Of a stretch of 8,510 nt of DNA, positions 1 through 7,300 are shown piece after piece (position 1 is the stretch's first letter; each line of letters starts with the position of its first letter). Source of the DNA: an uncultured Eubacteriales bacterium (GTDB taxonomy: Bacteria; Bacillota; Clostridia; Oscillospirales; Oscillospiraceae); assembly GCA_902465435.1 (NCBI GenBank), contig CABQNH010000053.1:1-8510 (forward strand). The letters run 5' to 3'. The position numbers were made by a program, and so were the translations under genes. The notes below the pieces were generated by a model. That model saw only the letters and a program-made list of their open reading frames with translations, had not been told where the DNA came from and did no database searches.

Positions 1-37
1 CCCTTGACATGCCCTCAAACTGCTGTTATTTTGTAGA

Positions 38-71
38 CAAGGCGGCAGCAGCTGGTGCCGCTCCCGCCTTG
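38..71. repeat. 8-bp inverted repeat, hairpin
   Basis: CAAGGCGG at 38-45 is the exact reverse complement of CCGCCTTG at 64-71, with an 18-nt GC-rich loop. It lies downstream of the 96-residue minus-strand gene. Neither strand has a clear T-run straight after the stem, so a classical terminator is not assured. It could be a structured end of the accessory block. Confidence 0.5.
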
Positions 72-92
72 AAATATTTTGACTCTATTTTG

Positions 93-107
93 CACTGCTC
101 TGCAGTG
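93..107. repeat. 6-bp inverted repeat with 3-nt loop
   Basis: CACTGC-TCT-GCAGTG is a perfect short hairpin 36 nt beyond the stop codon of the minus-strand 96-residue gene. On the minus strand it is followed by CAAAATAG, not by a T-tract, so it is at best a weak terminator or an mRNA 3'-end stabiliser. With the 38-71 hairpin it forms a structured 3' trailer for that transcript. Confidence 0.45.
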
Positions 108-142
108 TTTACACAAAATTTGGGACAGACCCGCCGCCGCTT

Positions 143-433
143 TTACGGCTGCCCGTTCTGTTCCCGCTCTTTCTGCCGTGCGATGTACTTCTCCTTGAAC
201 GCCCGCAATCTCGGCGTTTCGTTCCCGTTGATGACGAGCATCCGCTCGTGTATCTCGCGGACTCTCTCCATATCCTCCGGTGTCAGGGGGCCGTCCAGAT
301 CGTCGTACATCTTGCGCCACATCGCGTTCACTCTGTCGCTGATTGCCTGCTCCTCCGGCGTAAGCGGAGGAAAGCCGTATCTGTTTAGGGGCTTCTCCGT
401 ACCCGACGTCGTTTGAGTATTCCGAGTATTCAT
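143..433 (-). CDS. Unrecognised 96-residue charged helical protein
   Basis: I do not recognise a family. The ATG at 433 is chosen because a GGAGG (minus strand, 447-443) lies 9 nt upstream; a TTG two codons earlier is less likely. The protein has a Ser/Thr-rich N-terminus of about 15 residues. A predicted helical body follows, rich in Glu, Arg and Lys, in which the motif LTPE occurs twice (LTPEEQAISDRV and LTPEDMERVREIHERM) about 25 residues apart. The C-terminal tail is strongly charged (KEKYIARQKEREQ). There is no signal peptide or membrane segment, so it is probably cytoplasmic. It is the main gene of a transcript that should start at the promoter near 549-577. The helical, charged composition favours this frame over the overlapping long frame on the same strand. 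A small regulator or DNA-associated protein of a mobile element is possible but unproven. Confidence 0.72.
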   Translation of the reverse strand: MNTRNTQTTSGTEKPLNRYGFPPLTPEEQAISDRVNAMWRKMYDDLDGPLTPEDMERVREIHERMLVINGNETPRLRAFKEKYIARQKEREQNGQP

Positions 434-530
434 TAACAATTCCCTCCTGTATCAGTCTATAGAAATTTTCCTTTGGGGTGTTCCCGTATCCGTAAAGAAC
501 ATCCATTGGGATATATCTGCCGGTATTCAA
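434..530 (-). other. Possible short upstream ORF or frameshifted N-terminus
   Basis: Between the second minus-strand promoter and the 96-residue gene, a frame opens with TTG at 530, only 4 nt after a GGAGG (539-535). It encodes a plausible peptide that includes GRYIPMDVLYGYGNTPKENF and RLIQEGIV. The GGAGG used by the next gene lies inside it, which suggests translational coupling. The frame does not stop at the gene junction but runs on as an overlapping frame of poor quality. At the position where the sister unit at 794 has ATG (8 nt after GGAGG), this unit has ATA. It may be a decayed leader gene, or an N-terminus separated from the 96-residue protein by a frameshift. The boundaries are uncertain. 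Confidence 0.3.
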
Positions 531-577
531 AACACCTCCGTTTCTCTCAGTATATTCCAGCCCTGCGACGTTGTCAA
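530..577 (-). repeat. 48-nt promoter-leader repeat, copy 2
   Basis: This segment aligns without gaps to 798-845 with 36 of 48 positions identical. Both copies hold TTGACAACG, TATACTG and GGAGGTGTTT. The differences fall mainly in the promoter spacer and the short stretch before the ribosome-binding site. The copy indicates duplication of a whole promoter-leader cassette ahead of two unrelated small genes. Confidence 0.7.
549..577 (-). promoter_or_regulatory. Sigma-A-type promoter, second minus-strand unit
   Basis: On the minus strand TTGACA (577-572) is followed by a 17-nt spacer and TATACT (554-549). A GGAGG lies 9 nt past the -10 element, so the predicted transcript starts almost at its ribosome-binding site. 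It begins right after the T-tract of the terminator of the preceding unit. Confidence 0.75.
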
Positions 578-580
578 GCA

Positions 581-639
581 GAAGAAAACGCGGCGCTGTC
601 TGCATCGAAGTTATACAACTCCGCTGCTACAACGCCGCG
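581..639 (-). terminator. Nested-stem rho-independent terminator
   Basis: Reading the minus strand, CGCGGCG (639-633) pairs perfectly with CGCCGCG (595-589), followed at once by TTTTCTTCT. Inside the loop a second stem forms: GCAGCGGAGTT against AACTTCGATGC, with one mismatch, one G-T pair and a GTAT loop. It begins 30 nt after the stop codon of the 41-residue gene and ends just before the next promoter, so it separates the two transcription units. Confidence 0.75.
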
Positions 640-668
640 CTGCTCAAATGCTCGTTGGAGGTTTTGGA

Positions 669-794
669 TTAAACCCCTTCCAGAAAAGACTTGATTTGTT
701 CGTCCGTTTTGCCGTCCTCCCGCATCTCGTCTACCAGAAAATTGTCCTCCGGGAACTCCTTCAGCCATTCTTCCAGCCATTCTGTCGCTTTCAT
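669..794 (-). CDS. Unrecognised 41-residue acidic protein
   Basis: This small gene starts with ATG at 794, 8 nt after a GGAGG (807-803), and ends with TAA at 669-671. The 41-residue product begins MKATEWLEEWLKEFPEDNFL and ends with KSFLEGV. It is acidic, probably two short amphipathic helices (the WLEEWLKEF stretch and the DEQIKSFLEG stretch), with no signal peptide and no cysteine. It has its own promoter (817-845) and its own terminator (581-639), so it is a complete one-gene transcription unit; that arrangement, not homology, is the main support that it is real. No family is recognised. An antitoxin-like, anti-repressor or accessory peptide of a mobile element would fit the size and charge, but that is a guess. 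Confidence 0.7.
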   Translation of the reverse strand: MKATEWLEEWLKEFPEDNFLVDEMREDGKTDEQIKSFLEGV

Positions 795-797
795 TGG

Positions 798-845
798 AAA
801 CACCTCCATTTTCTCCAGTATATCCCGAATCTTCGGCGTTGTCAA
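798..845 (-). repeat. 48-nt promoter-leader repeat, copy 1
   Basis: Partner of the 530-577 segment (36 of 48 identical, same strand, about 270 nt apart). Homology runs from TTGACA through GGAGGTGTTT and stops just before the start codon. Its outer edge at 845 lies about 10 nt from the first recognisable base of the truncated ABC transporter gene. Confidence 0.7.
817..845 (-). promoter_or_regulatory. Sigma-A-type promoter of the 41-residue gene
   Basis: On the minus strand TTGACA (845-840), a 17-nt spacer and TATACT (822-817) form a near-consensus promoter. The expected start is about 7 nt beyond the -10, near base 810, giving a leader of only about 16 nt that is mostly the ribosome-binding site. 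Confidence 0.75.
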
Positions 846-855
846 TATGAAGTTG

Positions 856-1111
856 TTGTCCCGGCACGGCAGCGGCGGCCGTCTGTGCCTCCCGCGCCCT
901 AACCGCAGGCAGTGAGATTATCCTTGCCGATGAGCCAACCGGCAATCTGGACAGCGAGAACAGCCGAAACATTGTAAGAATTCTGCAAAAGCTGGCGCAT
1001 GAGGATAGGCGCTGCGTTATTCTGGTCACTCACGATCCTGCCGTCGCAGAGTCGGCCGACGAGGGGCTGCCGATGCGGGATGGAAAACTGGAAGCGCAGC
1101 GGGCCAAGTAG
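856..1111 (+). pseudogene. 3' remnant of an ABC transporter ATPase (MacB/LolD type)
   Basis: The frame ending at TAG 1109-1111 encodes the C-terminal third of an ABC ATPase. Visible motifs are Walker B with the following D-loop (IILADEPTGNLDS, about 917-955), the H-loop (VILVTHDPAVAESAD) and the typical end (MRDGKLE). DEPTGNLD is characteristic of ATPases that energise MacB- or LolCDE-type permeases. Upstream, the signature region can be aligned only as LS, then a shift of one base near 862, then a degraded stretch of alanines where GGxQQR should be, then VCASRALTAG. Walker A, the Q-loop and all N-terminal sequence are missing, and minus-strand genes occupy that space. No ribosome-binding site or start codon serves the fragment. 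It is a broken gene, truncated by insertion or deletion and inactive as an ATPase. The assignment to an ABC ATPase is firm; the transported substrate is unknown. Confidence 0.88.
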
Positions 1112-1137
1112 TGGAAACGGTAACAATAATATAGAAG

Positions 1138-1183
1138 CGTCCCCTCATCCTGAACGGTGCAGAAGAAGGGGACGTTCTTTTCT
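1138..1183 (+). terminator. Rho-independent terminator after the ABC remnant
   Basis: CGTCCCC (1138-1144) pairs with GGGGACG (1168-1174) across a 23-nt loop, followed by TTCTTTTCTT. It starts 26 nt after the TAG of the ATPase remnant and would insulate the endonuclease promoter from upstream transcription. It probably served the intact transporter gene once. Confidence 0.75.
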
Positions 1184-1255
1184 TGTCCCAGGCATTTCTT
1201 TTGCTGCACATCGATGGTAACTTGACACAATTATTTGCAGGAAAATGAAAGTATA

Positions 1256-1272
1256 GATTGCAAAATGCAATC
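1256..1272. promoter_or_regulatory. Perfect palindrome over the -35 element, candidate operator
   Basis: GATTGCA-AAA-TGCAATC is a perfect 7-3-7 inverted repeat. It covers the whole -35 hexamer (1258-1263) and runs into the spacer of the promoter of the giant nuclease gene, so a protein bound there would block RNA polymerase. No regulator can be named from the sequence. The second half recurs partly as CAATCTG at 1292-1298, near the expected transcription start. Confidence 0.55.
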
Positions 1273-1286
1273 TGGTGCGCTATAAT
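1258..1286 (+). promoter_or_regulatory. Promoter of the giant nuclease gene
   Basis: TTGCAA (1258-1263) and a consensus TATAAT (1281-1286) are separated by exactly 17 nt. Transcription should begin near 1292-1294, leaving a leader of about 38 nt before the ATG at 1331. A consensus TTGACA at 1222-1227 has no -10 element at usable distance and is not part of this promoter. Confidence 0.75.
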
Positions 1287-1296
1287 AAATACAATC

Positions 1297-1311
1297 TGCG
1301 GATTTTCCGCA
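1297..1311 (+). promoter_or_regulatory. 5' UTR hairpin
   Basis: TGCGGA-TTT-TCCGCA is a perfect 6-bp stem with a 3-nt loop, a few bases from the predicted 5' end of the mRNA and 6 nt before the GGAGG. Its position suits a 5' stem-loop that protects a very long transcript from decay. It does not cover the ribosome-binding site, so a translational switch is less likely. Confidence 0.5.
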
Positions 1312-1330
1312 AAAAACGGAGGTAATCTGA

Positions 1331-4300
1331 ATGCAAACAAAACCTGCACGCAGAGCGTTGTCGATGCTCCTGCTGCTCGCAATGCTTGTTTCGCTGTTTT
1401 CCGGTCTCACCCTGACCGCAGAAGCGGCGAGCTACAAGTATAACAGCGGCAAGCGCGGCGAGGTCTGCACGGCGCTTTCGGCGGATGCCGTTGCGTATTA
1501 CACGGGGAGCTATACCTATGAGAAGCTTTCCGCGCTTTCGGCCTCCAGCCTGCGCAGCTCACTGCGTACGCTGGTCAATTCCAGCAACAGTACCGTCGGC
1601 TATAACGGCCTGAAGACCTATTTTAAGTATACGGACGCTTATCAGGGCAGTACGTCCAAGCTGCAGCTTTTCTATTGCAGCGGCACGACGACCAGCTCCT
1701 GGGACGGCGCCGCTACATGGAACCGCGAGCATATGTGGCCGGATTCCAAGGGCGGCAGCGCCGTGCAGGGCGATCTGAACGCCATGCGTCCGACCGACCC
1801 CTATGTGAATTCCAAGCGCGGCAACTACCCCTACGGCAATGTTTCCGACGGCTCGGCGGCCAATGCCAACGCAACCAACGGCAATAAGCTCGGCGGTTAT
1901 GTCGGCGGCGGTTATTTTGAACCGCTGGACAATGTCAAGGGTGACGTGGCGCGTGTTGTTCTTTATGATTACATGATGAACGATAACGCGACCATTTCTC
2001 TGCTGATTCAGAGTGAAACGGTTCTGCTCGACTGGATGCAGCTTGATCCGGTCGATACCTATGAGATGAGCCGCAACGACTCCGTTGAGAGCATTCAGGG
2101 CAGCCGCAATCCGTTTATCGACTATCCGGAATTCGGCTGGCTGATTCTTGGAAAATCCATACCCTCCGGGATTACGACGCCCTCCGGAAATGCGGGTGGA
2201 GGAACCTCCAGCTATACGGTTTCCGCCGTTTCCTCCAATACGGCGTATGGAACGGTCGCCGTCTCCGGCACAGTCGTGACGGCAACGCCGAAAACCGGCT
2301 ATTATGCCAGCGGCTATTCGCTGTCTCCGTCCGGTGCGGCAACCGTTACGCAGAATGGTAACACCTTTACTCTGAGCAATTTGACGGCAAACTGCACGCT
2401 GACGGTTCAGTTCGCGGCAAAGACTGCAGTTACCCTTAGCTTCAGCGTCCCGTCCGGCGTGACGCAGAGTGCGATTTCCGGCTACGCCGGTGAAAGCATT
2501 ACGCTTCCAACGCCAAGCGGCACACCGAGTGCAACCGCACACAGCTATGAATTCCTTGGCTGGACGGAGTCGTCGCTTGACAATGCGACTGTCAAGCCGA
2601 CCGTGTATGCGGCAGGGAGCAGCTATATTCCGACGGCCAGCAAAACGCTCTATGCACTTTATCGCTACACCGTCAGCGACGGCAGCGGCAGCGCGGACAG
2701 CTTTGGCCTGTTCACCGGCACGGCAATCGAAAACGGCAGCTATGTTATCGTGGACAGCAATACCGGTTATGCTTGGACGAGCACGATCTCCGGCAATTGG
2801 ATTAAGCCGTCCGCATCTACCTATACTGGCGATACGATTTCGCAGCCGGACGCTTCGGTGGTATTCCAGATTTCCAATGGCGTAATCAGCACGACGGACA
2901 GCTCGATTACCGGGAATACCGAGATCACCAGCGCTTCGGCAAAGACGGTTTCTTACAGCGCGAACGGAACCGTCTGGACGTTCAATTATGCAGACAGTGT
3001 CTGGACGATCACCAGCACGGCCGGTCAGATGAGCCTGAACGGCACCTACGGCTGGCGCCCGTATTCCGGCGGTTATGGCAACAACAAAACCTTCCGGCTC
3101 TATAAGGCCGGCAGCGGCGGCACGACCTACTACACGACCGTTTTGGGCGACGCCTGCTCGCATACAAACGTTGTGTCCGTAGCGGCTGTGGCGGCAACCT
3201 GCACACAGACCGGCACAACGGCCGGCACAAAATGCGCCGACTGCGGCGCGATCCTCAGCGGCTGCACACAGACGGACGCGCTGGGGCACAGCTTCGGCAG
3301 CTACAGCACCAATCAGAACGGAACCCACAGCCGCACCTGTGCAAGATGCGCCGAAAAAGAAACGGTGAACTGCACCTATACCTCGGTTGTGACGGCACCG
3401 ACCGAGACAGAACAGGGCTACACAACGCATACCTGCACGGTTTGCGCTTACAGCTACCGGGATACCTATGTTCCTGCCTTGGGCAGCAAGCTCACGGTAG
3501 CCTTCCGCGTTCCGGACGGCGTAGCCGCCGTGGATTCGCAGTATGCCTATTCCGGTAATTCGATTACGCTGCCCGACGTGTCCGGTGCACCCTCCGATAC
3601 GAGCCGCAGCCATCGCTTCCTTGGCTGGACGGATACGCAGCTTGACAATGTAGCGGAAAAGCCGACGATCCTGGAAGCGGGCAGCAGCTACACCGTGACG
3701 GCGGATGTGACGCTGCATGCGGTATACAGCTACACGGTCAGCGGCTCGACCGGCTCCGGCGACTATGTCAAGGTCACGACGGCGCCGAGCGACTGGTCCG
3801 GCGACTATGTGATCGTCTATGAGGCAGGCAGCTATATCTTCGACGGCAGCCTGACAAAGCTGGACGCGGCAAGCAACTATCAGTCCGTCACGATTACAAA
3901 CAATACCATTCCGGCATCTGAAGCGGACGCCTATCGGTTTACGGTGGAGAAGGCCGATGACGGCTATACGCTGAAGAGCGCAAGCGGCTACTACATCGGC
4001 ACGACGTCGAATGCGAACACGCTTTTAAGCAGCACCTCGACGGCTTATACCAACACGCTGAGCCTGGACAGCGACGGCAATGCGACGATCCTCAGCAGCG
4101 GCGGCGCTTATCTGCGCTTCAACGCAGCTTCCGGTCAGACCCGCTTCCGCTACTATAAGTCCGGCAGCTACACGGCGCAGAAGGCCATCGCCCTCTATGC
4201 GAAGGACGGCGCTTCCGGCACGACCTACTACACGACGGTCATAACGGCTGCGCAGGCCTGCCAGCATGCCAATAAGACCCATACCGCCGCGGTGGCTGCA

Positions 4301-7300
4301 AGCTGTCTGACACCCGGCAATACGGAATATTGGTACTGCGCGGATTGCGGCGGCTATTTCTCCGACGAAGCCTGCACTTCGGCCATTACAAAGAGCCAGA
4401 CCGTGATTGCGGCAACCGGCCATACTTACACGGCAGAGACAGTTGAACCGACCTGCACGCAGGAGGGTAAGACAACGTATACCTGTGCGAATTGCGGCGA
4501 CAGCTATACGGAAACGCTTGCGGCGCTTGGCCATAGCTGGGACGCCGGTACGGTGACAACGCCCGCGACGGAAACGACCGATGGCGTGATGACCTATACC
4601 TGCACGGTCTGCGGCACGAGTAAGACAGAAGCAATCCCGGCTCTCGGCGAGTCCATTTCGTATACACTCGTGGATTCGGTCACATCCGGAACCGATTACA
4701 TCATGGCGTTCCTCTATAATGGAACATATTATGCTGTCGGCGCGCATAGCGGTTCGCAGTGCGCAGTCTATGAGGTCACCGTGACGGACGGCGTCATTAC
4801 GCTGAAGCAGGGTGAGGCACATCTCTGGACGGTGACTGCCGTGGATGGAACCGAGAACGGCTATACCATTGCGAACTCGGGTAAATTCCTGTCCGGTACC
4901 TCCGGCAGCACGACGCTCAGCAGCTCGACGAGTGCCTGCACATGGACGCTTGCGGACGGCAGCATGGAAGGCACGTTCCGCTTTGGAATCGGAAAGCGCG
5001 TGATCAGCCTTTACGGCGGTACGAGGGTCAAGAACTATTCCACGGCATCGACTGCGACGAGCTATGTCTTTGATCTTTATCTCTTTGCCAATGCCTGCTC
5101 GCACAGCAACACAAAAACGGAACGGGTGGAGGCAACCTGCACGGAAAACGGCTATGAGCGCGTTGTCTGTGCGGACTGCGGAAAAGAGATTTCCTACACG
5201 GTGCTTCTGCAGGGACATGACTATCAGGTCGTTTCCGAGGTCAAGGCAACCTGCACGCAGGACGGCAGCATTCAGTATCAGTGCAGCCGCTGCGATTCCA
5301 CGAAGGTGGAAACGGTCAAGGCACTGGGACACAACTATGAGGTGACGGCCTCTGCCGCTGCGACCTGCGAGGAAGACGGCTATACGACCTATACCTGCAC
5401 CAACTGCAAGCAGAGCTATACGGACACGGAGAATGCGCTTGGCCATCAGTGGGAGCTGACGACCTCCGTTGCGGACGAATATGATCTTTACACCTGCAAA
5501 AACTGCGGTGCAACCAAGCGCGTGAATGTGTATACCATTTCCTTCTCCGTGCCGAACGGTGTTACGACGCCGGAGAGCATGAGCAGCAAGGACGGCGAGA
5601 CGGTCACTCTGCCGACGCCGGCCGGTACGCCGACGGCAAATGCACAGCCGTATTCCTTCGCGGGCTGGGTCGTCGGAACCGTTGAGGATACAACGCTGAC
5701 GCCGGACTTCTATGAGGCGGGAGCGCAGTATACCGTCAGCGGCAGCGTAACGCTTACGGCGCTTTATCGCTATGTCGGCGCAGAATCCTTTGGCGGCGAG
5801 GGCGTATTTGCGCTTGTGACAGAGCCGAGTGTGCTGGCCGACGGTTGGAAACTGGTGATTGTAAGCAGCGGCTATTCGACCAATATGGCGCTTGGCTGCG
5901 ATTATGCTTCCTCCAATACGACCTTTGACGGCGTTGCCGTGACGGTGAGCCGGAATACGGTTACGCCGGGCGAGGCGGTACAGATCTTTACGGTCGTAAA
6001 GAACGCAGACGGCAGCATCAGCCTTTTGAGTGACCTGACGGACAGCGGAGACAACGACTATTATCTTGCATCCGCGTCCAATACCAAAAACGACATTCAG
6101 CTTTGCACCTACACCGGCACAATCGGTGAGGAAGCAAAGTGGACGGTTTCTGTGAATACCGACGGCACGATTAAATTGACCTCCGGAAATTACAGCAGAA
6201 ATACAGTGCTGTTTAATTCGACGAACGGCGGCCTGTTTACCTGCTACGGCGAAACCTACTACGGCTCGGAGACACAGCCCTCGAATATTTACGGCATTCG
6301 TCTCTTTGCCAGCAACCCGGTTTATCACTTTACGACGGAGCTGGTTCAGAATTGCGAGCATGCGCAGATGAACTGGACGGATAATGGCGACGGCACCTGC
6401 ACCGGTGTTTGCGCAAACACTGCCTGCGGCTATACCGTCACAAGAGCGCACACGTTTGTGGAAACGGAGCGCACGGAGCCGACCTGCCTGACTGACGGTA
6501 CGGCGAACTATGTTTGCACCTCCTGTGGAGCGACCAAGGAGGAAACCCTAGCGGCAACCGGACACAGCTATGTTGTCACGGATACCAAGGTGGGCGACTG
6601 CCAGAACGAGGGAAGCGCAACCTATACCTGCGAAAACTGCGGTGACAGTTATGTGGAGTCCACGGGCTTCGGTACGCATCATTTTGTTGACGGCGTTTGC
6701 TCCATCTGCGGCGCGAAGGCATATACACGCGTGACGACGGCTCCGGAATCTTGGGAGGGGGATTACCTCCTTGTCTTTGAGGCGGACGAGCAGAATGGAT
6801 ATGTCTTTGACGGAAAGACGGATGCATCCGGCAACTATGCGGAAGGCACCTTCGTTTCGGACGGCGTGATCTCCGTGAAGGATGCTGACAGCTCGATGCT
6901 TCACATTGTCAAGGATGGAGATGCCTATCTCGTTCAAAATGCGGATGGGAAGTATTTCAGCTACACGAGCGGAACAGCGAATGGCTTTGCAGTGAATACA
7001 AGCGGTGCAAGCTATACCATTTCGCTGGCCGAAGGCGGAGACGTACTGCTGAAGAACAGCGGCAGCGGCGTATTGCGCTTTAACACGTCGGCGAAGCAGT
7101 TCCGTTTCTATAAGGCCTCCAGCTATACTGGCATGGGCAAGGTTTATCTCTACGAAAAGTCCGGCACCTGCCACCATGTATGGACGGTCAAGGAGGAGAT
7201 CCCTGCAACCTGCAAGGCGACCGGCTTGATTGAGTATGTCTGCTCCAATTGCGGCGAAACAAAGCTTGTTGAAACGCCGATGCTTCAGCACAGCTACATC

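Noticed and set aside
4..32. Plus-strand TTGACA with TATTTT after 17 nt
   Set aside because: The -10 is weak and no plus-strand gene with a ribosome-binding site follows; the open frame there is a shadow of the minus-strand gene.
15..605. Long minus-strand frame of 196 codons
   Set aside because: It runs through a terminator stem and a promoter at its start and overlaps the better-supported 96-residue gene. Only its stretch near 434-530 may be coding, and that is listed separately.
574..1029. Minus-strand frame of 151 codons
   Set aside because: It crosses the complement of the ABC ATPase remnant, a promoter and the 41-residue gene in the wrong frame.
1222..1257. Consensus TTGACA at 1222-1227 with TATAGA at 1252-1257 as a promoter
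   Set aside because: The spacer is 24 nt, too long for a sigma-A promoter. TTGCAA-N17-TATAAT just downstream is the better candidate.
1559..3718. Minus-strand open frame of 719 codons
   Set aside because: It is the exact codon-phase complement of the nuclease gene, has Arg/Ala/Gly/Ile-rich low-quality sequence with no domain, and is open only because the sense gene avoids TTA, CTA and TCA.
4025..6451. Minus-strand open frame of 808 codons
   Set aside because: Same codon-bias artefact. It has no ribosome-binding site or domain, while the plus strand encodes clear repeats with the YTCxxC pattern throughout.
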